64,000 nt of DNA from Triangularia verruculosa. Its lineage: Eukaryota; Ascomycota; Sordariomycetes; Sordariales; Podosporaceae. Made by a program: the position numbers and the translations under genes. This document shows positions 20,258 to 31,285 of this stretch, in pieces (position 1 is the stretch's first letter; the number at the start of each line of letters is the position of its first letter). The notes beneath the pieces were generated by a model. The model was not told where the DNA came from, did not search any database, and saw only the letters and a program-made list of their open reading frames with translations. The stretch spans positions 172,786 to 236,785 of the forward strand of contig MU863927.1 of NCBI GenBank assembly GCA_033296885.1, read 5' to 3'.

Positions 20258-23200
20258 ATGGACGGCCAGCCCACCGCGGCTGAAACCAAGCATCTATACA
20301 CGACCCATCCGTGGCCAGGCGTTGCGTCGAACCCGACAACTCCCAGGGTAAACACGGCCGCAGCCAACTACTACACCGACATTCCGCTCATCCTGTCGCA
20401 GCACGTTTACCAAGACAAGCTGCTTCACTACAACAGACTTCTTTCCAGTAGTCGGGGTGGCGGAGGTGGGTTGCAAGCTCCCCCGCTCCCTCCAGTGCTC
20501 TCGTCTCCTTCGACCAAAACAACGACTAGGTCGAGATCGTCCTCCAAAGTGTCGAACAAGGACAACACCCACAACAAATCTGGTGCCCAGACCGGTCATG
20601 GGAGCAGACCAGCAAAGCCTTCAGACAACGCCGACCGCGCGCTTATAACATCAGGGAAAGACCAGACATCCAAAATGCCTTCGAAAAAGTCATCAGACCA
20701 GCCGACCGGCAATGGTGTGCCTGTACGACCACCACCCCCTGCCAGTCAGAATGGTACTGGTCACCCAGCCCAATCGAGCTCGGTGCCGTCAACACCACAT
20801 CAGCACGCCCGTAAATTCTCGTTCGAGTCCCGGGAGCCGTCACCAAACGCTACACAAAATCATTCCCCACGGTCAGCTTACTCTGAAACCAACGGAAATG
20901 TACCCTCATTACGTCCGCTCCCTCCTAGGTTAGGCGGTTGTCGCTTTGAGACTGCTATCCCTCATTCTCGCCGGCGCATGCCATACAATCTGGGTACCGA
21001 CAGGCTGGAAAAAGGTGACCTCGAAAGGATACCAAGTAGGTTATCTGAGGGCAACGAAAAAAGTCTAGAGGCGGAGATGAATGACTTGTACAGGGTACTA
21101 TTGCCAACAGATGAGGTTGAAACAAAACGGCAAAAACTAGTGGCCAAGTTGGAGAAGCTGTTTAATGACGAGTGGCCTGGTCACGATATCAAAGTGCACT
21201 TGTTCGGCTCTTCAGGCAATCTGCTATGCTCTGATGATTCCGATGGTAAGCATTTCTTTTCCGGGTTCTTTGACCGCAGCGGACCCTATTCTGACAACAG
21301 ACAGTTGATATTTGTATCACAACGCCATGGAAGGGACTGGAGCATGTATGCCTAATAGCGGACCTCCTCGACAGACATGGTATGCAAGATGTGGTTTGCA
21401 TCTCAGCGGCTAAAGTGCCGATCGTCAAGATTTGGGACCCCGAGCTCAAGTTGGCTTGCGACATGAACGTCAACAATACCTTGGCCCTTGAGAACACTCG
21501 AATGGTGCGAACATACGTTAGTATCGACGAGCGGGTCCGGCCCTTGGCCATGATCGTCAAATATTGGACGCGGAGGAGGATCGTCAATGACGCCGCCTTT
21601 GGCGGAACTCTGAGCTCCTATACCTGGATATGCATGATTATCGCATTTCTCCAACTACGGGACCCACCAGTATTACCAGCGCTCCACCAACGACAGAAAG
21701 AGAAGCTTGTCAGAAGCGATGGCACTCATAGTGAGTTTGCTGACGACCTGCCAAAACTGGCTGGATTTGGTGCCAAGAACAAGGAGAGCTTGGCAACACT
21801 TTTGTTTCAGTTCTTCCGGTTCTATGCCTACGAGTTTGATTATGACAAGTTCGCATTGTCAATACGAATGGGCAAGGTCTTAACCAAGACGGAGAAGAAG
21901 TGGCACATCGGGACAAACAACACTCTATGCATCGAGGAGCCTTTCAATATAATACGAAATCTCGGCAATACGGCCGATGACACCTCGTTCCGCGGCCTCC
22001 ATCTCGAATTGAGAAGAGCGTTCAATCTTTTGGCCGATGGCAAGTTTGCTGAGTGCTGGGAACAGTACGTATACCCCAAAGAGGAGGAGAGAAGATGGGA
22101 AAAACCGTCAGCGCCTCCACGGCCTGCGCTTATTAGGTGTGCCTCGCAACAGCAACCAAGGCCTCAGCAGCGTAATAATTTCAACAATCGCAGCCAAAGG
22201 AATTACCAGCGCAACGGTAACCAAGGCAACCGCCGCGGCTCCAACCACCAACCTTACGAGCAGAGCATGCCCTTTGCTCAAGCCGGCATGCCCACGACCA
22301 TGAACCCGCAAGATTTGGCGTGGTATCAGGCCCAAAACCCACAGATTGGAGTCCCTCAGGAGATCCTGCAGACCTCACTCAATGCACTTGCACAGCACGA
22401 CACAAACTTGCGATTCCAACTGTTCACCCATGCCCAACAAATCAACCAGGCACAAGCTCTTGCTCATGCGCAGCGAATGCAGGGGGGGTCGGGCTCGGAT
22501 AGGTCCCGGACTAATTCCTTTGACAATCCGCCACTAACGGCTCCAATTCGGCCAGAGTTGATGTATGGTTATGGCTTTCCAATGCAGCCCCCAGCCTACT
22601 TTCACCCCGGCTTTACCACGTACCCTTCATCCCCTGCCTCGCAAACGTCGACAGCCACTACAGCCAATGGGCTCCCGGAGTTCAGGAGAAACCTTCGTGA
22701 AACGGGCGTCTCTTCTGGCGGAGCACTTAGGTCGCAGTCCCAGCCAGCTTCGAGAGGCTCGATGACGGTCCAGCAGGCCAGGTCGGCAGCGGCCGCATAC
22801 ACCGCAGCTCAGGCGCAGAACGGCATATCGTCTATCCCTCCACGACAGGTCAACGGCGTTCCAATGTCCAACTACACCCCAGATGAGCTTTCAGAGACCG
22901 ACTATGAAGATGCCAAGGTTTCAGCCGACTCTCCAGAAGAGGATGGCATACGTTATGTTGGGTACTATACCAACGGCCACGCCAGTCCCAACCGCAAGGT
23001 CAACGGGTTTCCGAGTGTGGCACCGGCACTGAACACGCTGAGCCAAAGCAGCCAAGGCCGTCGTCGGTTGTCCACGGACCAAGGACCCCAGGCTGTCCTG
23101 GCTCAAAGAATGAAGCGGACGTCGCGATCCCCATCACCCCTTGGGCATGCTCGCACCATCTCCGCCGGCATGTCTGCACCGCTCCCGTCAGCACCTTTCT

Positions 23201-24054
23201 CCCAGACTAACGGACAGCTGTCTGCAAAGCCTGTCGTTGTGAATGGTTCGCTACCAAAACTTGCTCAGGCGTCAAGTTCCAACCGCTCACCCCTCGGTAT
23301 TGAGACAACGGTGGCAGAGAACGGTCAGCACTACAACCCGCTCTACATACAGCAAAGCTCGAGCCCAAGCAACTCCTGGAACGAGCAGTCGGTCTCTTAC
23401 TCGACTGCCTCTTCGGAGCCCGTCTCACTCACTGTGCCCGATCGCCCCGTTATCGTGAATGGTTCAACAGCAAATAGGTCGTCCTCCTCGGCCCTGAACC
23501 ACAATGACGCATCATTTCATCAGCGGGTGACCATGGCTGCTGTTCCCACTCACCTCTATTACTCTTCTCTGGGTTATGACCCTAGCAATATCCTGGGTTT
23601 AACACGCTTGAACACTCGCCAACTAGCACCGCTAGATTTAGCTACGAACGACTACTCGGTTGCTCAGGACATGCCTCCCCACCTTTCGCCAGTTTACGAG
23701 CACCGAACACCATCCCCAACTGTGTTGCGGAAGTTCGATCCCCCAACCATCGCACATTCCCCACGTGGTGGACATCGGGAATACCGCTCAGGGACGCAGA
23801 AAACACCACCAACAGGGCCTTCTGCCAAGCAACACGACGGTTCTAGCCGATCGCCCGTCCTAGAGCATCGTGCCAACGGGACCTCGAGGGAGCCTGGAAA
23901 TCCCCGTCTTGGCAAGAGCCCGACTGATAACTTTAGCAACTGGCAAAAGTCCAAACCACGCAAGAAGGGTCCCTCAGACGTCAAAAATGCGACCAACGGT
24001 GTTGCGCACAGCGAGCAACTACCCAAGAATGAAGCCGATCGCAAGGGCGGTTGA
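20258..24054 (+). CDS. Cid1/TUTase-family nucleotidyltransferase with long disordered tail
   Basis: Model: join(20258..21245,21305..24054), 1245 aa, with a 59-nt intron (GTAAGC...GACAG) that splits the catalytic motif. After joining, GSSGN (about residue 316) leads into SDDSDVDICITTP, the two-aspartate metal motif of the DNA-polymerase-beta-like nucleotidyltransferases. The third aspartate is in VPIVKIWDPEL (about 373). A PAP-associated domain follows (FQFFRFYAYEFDYDKFALS, CIEEPFNIIRN). Such enzymes add non-templated U, C or A residues to RNA 3' ends. In Aspergillus, CutA/CutB-type members tag mRNA; orthology here is only a suggestion. The N-terminal ~230 residues and everything after about residue 600 (Gln/Asn/Ser/Pro-rich) appear disordered. 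The enzyme probably acts in cytoplasmic RNA decay or translational control. Confidence 0.9.
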
Positions 24055-27000
24055 GCAACAAGACAACAGTTGATGGCACAGGGAGACACCTGCTCGGAAA
24101 AGCGGGTGTGCTGGTGCCGTCAGCTGCCTGCTAGGACATGCCCTGGATCGCCTAACGAGACAAGACGGGGCTTTCTTGGATACTTGTCTCCTAGCCCGGG
24201 TCCACCTGACCAAAGATGAAGCTCTATATTGGACAGCTTGTTCAGGATCTTGCCATCGGAGGTGCACGCAGCATACTGTGTATTTACGGCAACCGCTAGC
24301 CCACCTGGAGTTCGAAACTGCATTATATGTTATGGATATTTATCGAAAGAGATGGAGTCAGCGGGACCTGGGCAAGCGGGCTCTTTTAAAAGTGGAAACG
24401 AGGCCAGTACCATCGGGACACCAGTTGGGCCCCTCGAGGAGCCGACCATCAGCCGCCTGCCGTCTCTTTCGCTACCCAGCAGCGCTTTCTCCAGGCATAT
24501 TCCTTTCACATGTTTTGCGCATCATGGGTTCTAGACGGGATTTCTAGGTTCATTGGACGCTAGATCGAGCAACGGAAGCGTATGTGTATTCGATCATGGA
24601 GCAAAACAGGAAGCGGAATAGCACTGCAATGGCGCACCGGTTGGATTTTGCTGTCCGGAGTTGAGGACCTGATCGGATTCTTGTCGAACTAGCGTTGTAG
24701 TTCTGTCGGCCGTCCGGAAGGACTGCGAGACAGAAGCGACTGCGAGAGACGAACCTGGGAGCCGTCAAGATGTATGATTGGAGGATAATCGAAGATGAGG
24801 CACGAACCGAAATTTATACGGGGCACAATTGAAACGATAAGAAGGGGAGAGAAGAAGCCCGGTAACCCAAGAGAAAAAAAAAAGAGACGATGGAAAGAAG
24901 AACGAAGTATCCTGTTTTTATGCACACTACAAATGTGTCTCTTGTATTGATGGGCGTTGGTGATTTTCACACGCAGATCCTCCTGGGCAAATAAGTGTGT
25001 TTTCCCTTTTTATTACCCCTGTGTTGAATGTTGTCAAGAAGAAAGAAGAATTGCATTTTCATTCAGTGGGCAAAGTGGGCATTTACATACATACACAAGG
25101 GGCGTTTTTTCTTTTTAGGTTGTTTTCTTTTGGTTTTATGGGTTGTGCGTGTTGTTGTCTGTCTCATGAAACTTATAGTATACCAAGGAATCAATGGAAT
25201 ATAGCGAGCAAAAATGTTTTCTGTTTTCGTCTTTTTTTTTTATACACGACTTGAGTCTGTCCGTTTTGATCGGGCTCTTTTCTCTAGGTGACTTATTGTG
25301 TTGTTTGCAAATAATGGGTGAGGGGGAAACATATCTAACATGCAAGGCTTTCTTGGACTACGACAAATGAAACGCAACGAAACATCAACAGCAACATACA
25401 TACATTACGCATCGCACAGTTCATTTACGCACAGCACAAGATAGCAACCGCATAAGGGGTTTCGAGGTTTGGCTTTTTTTTGTTTCAAGGGGGGAGGGAA
25501 GGGGGTTCCTTTTGCAACATTTTTTGTGCGTTTATATACCTATATGTGATACCAGTGGGGATGAGGGGGGGAGTATGTGATGGAGGGGTCTGATAGAAAG
25601 GGGTAATGAGGGCTGTATACCTTACAAAAATGTACTACTGAATACACCAAAAAAAAACAAAGAGAAAAGTATTTTTGCAATTTGTTCATCTCCCTCCCTT
25701 CATGGTGATGAATGTTGGTTTGTGTGTGGTATTACGATATGGCGTCATCAGCGGGAGTACCTTTGATGACTTTTTCTTTCACAGCCTTGCTGATTCACGA
25801 TATGCAGAGGTGAGGGGTTTAAAGTTTTGTCTGGATTTCCTGCCTGCCCTGTTGTGGGATGTGACATTTGGGTGCGGCAGTTTTTGTTGAGAGCTGCCAG
25901 TTTGGGGACGAGGGCCAAGAAAATTGAGGGGGGAGGTTTGGCCTGTCATTCTAATTGAAGGGTGAGGGAATATATGCGTGGAAGCATTGCTCTCTTGCTT
26001 CATTCATCACCTAAAGAGGTGGGGTGGAGGGGGGGAAGAGATTCTATTGCTATGCAAGATAACAATTAGGGCAAAGGGCAAAGGCAATCGCAAGTTACAG
26101 CATGGTTGGTTTGTGTGTGATGATGGAAAATGGCAGGTCCCAAACCGATATCGTATAGCCATCTCCGCCTCGCGGGAAAGACAAGATGTGAGTTTTATCT
26201 AGAGGCAGGAACCCGATGCAAAGTGACGCTACCGGGGGATGGATAATCCAGATGCATGCACGGGCTGGACGGATGGACGCAAATGCCGGTGCTGAGAACG
26301 CGGGAGGGGCTTAGTTGGGAAGGAAGGAGGAAGGTGGGATGGATGGATGGATGAAATTGAACCCCGCCATGATCGGTTTCTCAAGGAAATCGACGGCTAG
26401 TTGGAGTCGGTTGTTTTCTTTTGGCATCATGATCTACGAGGTAGTATTGGGGGGAAAGCCTGTTGCAAAAGCCAAGAAATATTTGATGATAGCTGTTGAG
26501 CTGCCGGTTTGTTTTGTATGTTTGTTGGTGATCATGGACGAGGAGGAGGAGGATTTTTCAGATGTTGTTTTCGCGGCAGGCAAGTCTTGGCATCTATTTG
26601 ACACACACAAACCCAGCGTTGAAGCTTTGGGTTGGGGAAACAAAGAACACATAACAGTATACCAAAAAGGCCCTATTGCTTGGGGCCAGTTTTGATAATG
26701 ATCGTGATAATCTGGAAGGTTAAGAACGGGAAGAGGTTCTACCAAGTTTGTCAAAGAAATGGTCTCGGCTTCAAAGATCGCCCTCGGCCAGATATTAGCA
26801 CCAGGGGACGCTGTTGAGTTTGTTATAAATGGGACAATGGGGGGAGATAGCTATTCAAGCCATAACACGGGCTCAGTTCTGCTTGAGCAGATCTGGAAGC
26901 GTGAGTCGAAAAACTGGACGGACCGGGTGAGGCCGTTGACCTCGTGATAGCTTCCACCAATACTGCCTGTACACTTTCCAAGAGTCACTACACGGCTGAT

Positions 27001-27428
27001 TCTTTGTTGTGTCTCAGAAGGACTTCTACGAAGTTCACCTGCCAGCTTTCTCTCGCCCCTAGGTAGGCCAGTTGATGGTCATGTTTCCTCTTCGCCGGTG
27101 ACTTTGAGCGTGCCCTGACGGGCCGTTCTTTGTCATCAGCCGTGCCGAAGATGGTCGGCTGTAAGCCTGCCGGTAGGATCTTGTCATTGTCCGAGTACCT
27201 TGCCCCAAGCGAGTGCCGGGAAGATGCTCCCGAAGCTCGGCCGTCATGAAAGAACCTCTACCGTGGCCGGAAATGCACCATGGGACGATATTAAGCTCTG
27301 GACTTCTGGCACACAAGGTCAAGTACATGGTGGAATACACTGTTGCTAAAATAGGTATCAATGCTAATCGGGTCCAGCCAAAATCCCAAAACATACCGAT
27401 GTAGACAGCCCTTATTGCGATATTACTC
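24055..27428. other. 3.4-kb intergenic region
   Basis: No gene recognised on either strand. The part around 24900-26000 is T/G-rich with poly-purine and poly-pyrimidine runs. Remaining open frames are short and lack domain signatures. The proximal portion is presumably the 3' UTR of the nucleotidyltransferase gene. Confidence 0.55.
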
Positions 27429-28537
27429 TCAAAGTGACCAGTAAACCTCCACCTTGACCGACGAGATATGATTCACCCAACCTCCAAACCTGCTCTTCCC
27501 CCACACGGTCACCACATCCCCAATTCTCATATTTCTCACAAACTGCCCATCACCCGTGGCCTCCCCCCTACCCACGTCATGTAGTTCCTTCGCAGCCACC
27601 TCATCCGTAGAATCTACTCCGTCGTCATGACTCCACTCTACTCTATGCGTGATGAACGCCCTCTCTGTGACCTTGTTGCACTGGATCTTTAGATGCTCTT
27701 GGGGAATTAGAGGGTGATCGTACTTGAACTCATAGTCTCGTGGGTCGGCTACGACTGGCGGGAGTACAGGTGACAAGTCCTCCAGCTTCATCGATGGCTC
27801 TTGCCGATCGTCGTCGTCGTTGTCGTCAACATTGCGTCTCAGCTCCGGAACATCCGATGGTGCTGACGCGCTGTTCTTGCACCATCTTTCGAGTCCAGCT
27901 TCAAACCATGTCCAGGAGCCGTTGTATGTGTCTTGATCTTCAAGGCTGCCGCCCCAGCCTTGGTCATGGGATCGGATGGTGAAGACGATGCGGCGACACG
28001 GCTGGGCGAGTAAAGTGACTGGGAACTTGGCCAGCTTCTGGAAGTCCGAAGTTGAGAATTCTTCCCCCAGAGGTCTAGGGGGGATGGCTTTGGTGTAGCT
28101 TGTTGTGTCGGTCCCCCAGTCTGGAAAGCCCAGGGGTGGTGTCCGGAGCTGGAGCAGTACGTTAGCAACGAAGATGACGCTGCGGAGAGAGATGATGGAC
28201 TTACCAGGAATTGGTTTTCGTGGCTCGCGCCGCTGTGTACTATGTACGGGTTGTCGTCTCCCCATCTGACCTCGGAGGTGACATGGGGCCAGTATTCAGC
28301 AAGTTCAACGATGCTGCCCACCAGTTCGGCAGGCATCCGAAGTCCCTTCACAAGCATGGCCTTCACCACGATGACGTCGGTAATGCTGGGTTTGTATTCA
28401 CCATTGGCGTCCATTTTGCCAGTAGCTGGGTCCCTTGCAGTCGCACCGTCGGCTGGAGTGGCTGTGAAGTTTGGAGGTCGGACGGGCAGTATGGGAGGCA
28501 ATATGCTGGTCAGTATATTGCTGACGGCGTTCCACAT
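27429..28537 (-). CDS. fungal protein with F-box-like segment, function unknown
   Basis: Model: complement(join(27429..28148,28205..28537)), about 350 aa. The 56-nt intron (GTAAGT...TCCAG) joins HENQFL to LRTPPLGFPDW. The segment KGLRMPAELVGSIVELAEYW resembles an F-box-like helix pair. RRIVFTIRSHDQGWGG with YNGSWTWFEAGLERW is a conserved block I associate with a widespread uncharacterised Pezizomycotina family. The C-terminus (GDVVTVWGKSRFGGWVNH) looks beta-rich. The start is uncertain: the frame stays open upstream of ATG 28537, through a plausible coding segment LRFYQNFELSLALEILP, without another ATG before a stop. A short upstream exon may therefore be missing. Neighbouring genes do not suggest a role. 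Confidence 0.75.
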
Positions 28538-29222
28538 GCTGGGCAAAATCTCCAACGCCAAAGAGAGTTCAAAGTTCTGATAAAAGCGCAGTAGTGTGGC
28601 TGTTGCCTGGTTGGTATTGTTTACAAGTGGAGTGTTTTTGCTCAGGCAAGAACGATGCTTTACGGGAACGGAGGGAGATCCTCGGGAATGCAGGACAGGA
28701 GGTGACTCGTGTTATACCGTGCTTGGGGCCCAACGTAACGTGAGAATGGCTTGGGCTGTGTAACTTGTAAGACAGGTCCTATTGCTCAGGTGTGCGTATT
28801 GGAGGAGAGAGCTCAGGGAGGCATCTAGAACCTCTAAGCGTTCAGCAACGTCATTGGCGGGACAGCACCTGTGACATCACTCCACCGATAAGATAAAACG
28901 GAGGGGCATTTGGGGTCTTTAGGTTGACCCCAGGGGGCGTGCCAAGACGTACCCCACGAAAACCCCTGGATGCACGTGAAAGCACGTAATGCTGCCCCCA
29001 TGCAACAATTCGCTAGATTCGATGTCGAGCTCGAACAAAATGGACATGAAGGGCGCCGGCAACGGCAGCCCACGCCATTGATAATCAAGATCTCCACCAT
29101 GATTTCTGAGTCGCGGTCCGATCTCGATCTCGAATTACCTCACTTCCAACCTGCCGTTGACTGAGCTGTTGCGCCCAGTGTGTTGCTGCTAGACCACCAG
29201 CATCCAACTTATACAGAACGAT
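28538..29222. other. divergent intergenic/promoter region
   Basis: Lies between two divergently transcribed genes, so it probably holds both promoters. No RNA gene or additional frame is supported, except for a possible missing first exon of the minus-strand gene within the first ~100 bases. Confidence 0.55.
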
Positions 29223-30917
29223 ATGAAGTCGCGAACCAGAGTCACATCCAGTCTCCGGCAAGCTTCGGCCGCCATCACCCGCGCCGCCTCCGCCGCCGGC
29301 AGCCCCGCGACACCCCTCTGTTACAATGCGACAACTACAGTATCGGTCACGGCCCCGGGAACGGGTATGCGATCCCTGACGTCTGCTGCGACATCGCGTC
29401 CCACAGTGTCGGGTCAACGGCGTCAGCTCCACGACCAACCCCCCCGCCGTAGTGGTGCCCCCTCCAACCCCGCCATGTCGTTCCCTTGCGTCGACGCTCT
29501 CGAGAGCCGTTCTGCCACCCTCCGTCAGCGAGCCGCCGCCGCCGCCTCTTCAACCTCCCCTCATTCGCGCTCTGACGCCTCGGGCCCCGAGCCTTCCTAC
29601 ACCGTCGGCGCAACCCAGATATTCCACTCCAAAGATCCTTTGCTGCTCGACCATGGCGGCCGGCTCGTCGAGTTCGATGTCGCCTACGAGACCTGGGGTG
29701 AGATGAACGCTGACCGTTCGAATGCCATTCTTTTACATACCGGTCTCTCTGCCTCTTCCCACGCCCACTCTACTGCCGCCAACCCACAGCCAGGCTGGTG
29801 GGAGAAGTTTATCGGTCCTGGGCTGGCGTTGGATACGAACAAATACTTTGTCATTTGCACCAACGTAATAGGAGGCTGCTATGGCTCTACCGGACCGAGC
29901 AGTATCGACCCGTCGGATGGGAAGAGATATGCGACGAGATTCCCGCTCTTGACCATAACCGACATGGTGAGAGCGCAGTTTAGGCTGTTGGACCATTTGG
30001 GTGTGAACAAACTTCATGCTAGTGTAGGGAGTTCAATGGGTGGTATGCAATCCCTCGCTGCCGCTGTCACCTTCCCGGAGCGGGTTGGGAGGATAGTCTC
30101 TATCTCCGCCTGCGCCAGGTCACACCCCTACAGCATCGCCATGCGCTACGTCCAGCGCAAGGCTATCTTGAACGATCCCAACTGGAACAGGGGGTACTAC
30201 TACGACCAGATCCCTCCCCACGTGGGTATGAAACTCGCCAGAGAGATTGCGACGATTACATACAGATCCGGACCGGAATGGGAGCAGAGGTTCGGGAGGA
30301 GGAGAGCAGACAAGGACAAACCCCCAGCTTTGTGCCCGGATTTCTTGGTCGAGACGTACTTGGATCACGCTGGTGAAAAGTTCTGCTTGACATATGACCC
30401 AAACAGTCTGATCTACGTCAGCAAGGCGATGGATCTGTTCGATCTCGGAAGAGAAAACCAGCTCGCGATCAAGGCCAAGAGAGCCGAGAGGGAGAGGGCG
30501 CTCAGGGAGGGAGAGGAAGGTGGGTATCACCAGGATGCCTGCAACTTGACACTGCCCGATACTCCGTATGAAGAGCAGCCAGAGCATCACGACGAGTTTG
30601 AGAGGGACGGTCTTGGCTTTGGTGGGAGCCCAGCGAGCGGGGGAAGCAGCTATTCGGGACCGGGACAGAAGCCGCCGGCTGATTTGGTGGCGGGGCTGTC
30701 GGTCTTGTGGGACCACCCGGTGTTGGTCATGGGCGTGGCGAGCGATATTCTGTTCCCGGCGTGGCAGCAGAGGGAGATTGCGGAGGCGCTGAAGATGGCG
30801 GGGAACAGGAACGTGGCGCATTTTGAGCTGAGCGAGGAGCAGAGCTTGTTTGGGCATGATACGTTCTTGTTGGATGTGAAGAATGTAGGGGGGATGGTGA
30901 AGAACTTTTTGAGTTGA
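29223..30917 (+). CDS. serine/homoserine O-acetyltransferase family protein, mitochondrial type
   Basis: Single exon, 564 aa, alpha/beta-hydrolase fold of the MetX/HTA family. The nucleophile elbow is GSSMGGMQ (Ser at about residue 271). The acid is likely Asp in MGVASDILFPAWQQ (about 506) and the base His in LFGHDTFLLD (about 544). LLHTGLSASSHA supplies the oxyanion region. The first ~75 residues are rich in Arg, Ser and Ala with almost no acids, consistent with a mitochondrial presequence. That presequence and the LTYDPNSLIYVSKAMDLFDL block favour the fungal CysA/Cys2 group (serine O-acetyltransferase, giving O-acetylserine for cysteine synthesis) over Met2-type homoserine acetyltransferase. 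This sub-family choice is inference. A Gly/Ser-rich insertion (about residues 455-485) precedes the last catalytic block. Confidence 0.92.
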   Translation: MKSRTRVTSSLRQASAAITRAASAAGSPATPLCYNATTTVSVTAPGTGMRSLTSAATSRPTVSGQRRQLHDQPPRRSGAPSNPAMSFPCVDALESRSATLRQRAAAAASSTSPHSRSDASGPEPSYTVGATQIFHSKDPLLLDHGGRLVEFDVAYETWGEMNADRSNAILLHTGLSASSHAHSTAANPQPGWWEKFIGPGLALDTNKYFVICTNVIGGCYGSTGPSSIDPSDGKRYATRFPLLTITDMVRAQFRLLDHLGVNKLHASVGSSMGGMQSLAAAVTFPERVGRIVSISACARSHPYSIAMRYVQRKAILNDPNWNRGYYYDQIPPHVGMKLAREIATITYRSGPEWEQRFGRRRADKDKPPALCPDFLVETYLDHAGEKFCLTYDPNSLIYVSKAMDLFDLGRENQLAIKAKRAERERALREGEEGGYHQDACNLTLPDTPYEEQPEHHDEFERDGLGFGGSPASGGSSYSGPGQKPPADLVAGLSVLWDHPVLVMGVASDILFPAWQQREIAEALKMAGNRNVAHFELSEEQSLFGHDTFLLDVKNVGGMVKNFLS

Positions 30918-31285
30918 AGAAGGATGGGCGTGTGTGTGTATTTGTAACCATGAGTAGGGGTCGCAGGGGGAGGTGGTTTGATATCTTTAGCAGGCACAAA
31001 AAAGTGATTGGAATGTGATGCAATTATGAATTGTCAGACTTTTCGGCATTTGTGAAAAAACAATAGCCATGACATGGTGATAATGCTGATGATGATGATG
31101 ATCTCCCTCCTCTTTCTTTGGTATCTAGATGCTTTAATTTCCAATCCCGGTTCTTCTATCTTCATGATAGAATAGGTAGACATGATAGGTGGGCGGTACA
31201 GTATAATATTTACAAGAAACAAAAACAAAGAAAAATCAGCGAGCGTGAGTTCTGGTAAGGTACCTAGGGGTAGGGGTAATCAAGG
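30918..31285. other. convergent 3' intergenic region
   Basis: Short AT-rich space between two convergent genes, with a GAT-type trinucleotide run near 31090-31102. No gene. Confidence 0.6.

Noticed and set aside
28538..28561. TTG at 28561 as start of the F-box-like protein
   Set aside because: Non-ATG start not expected; the first ATG is 28537, with a possible missing upstream exon noted instead.
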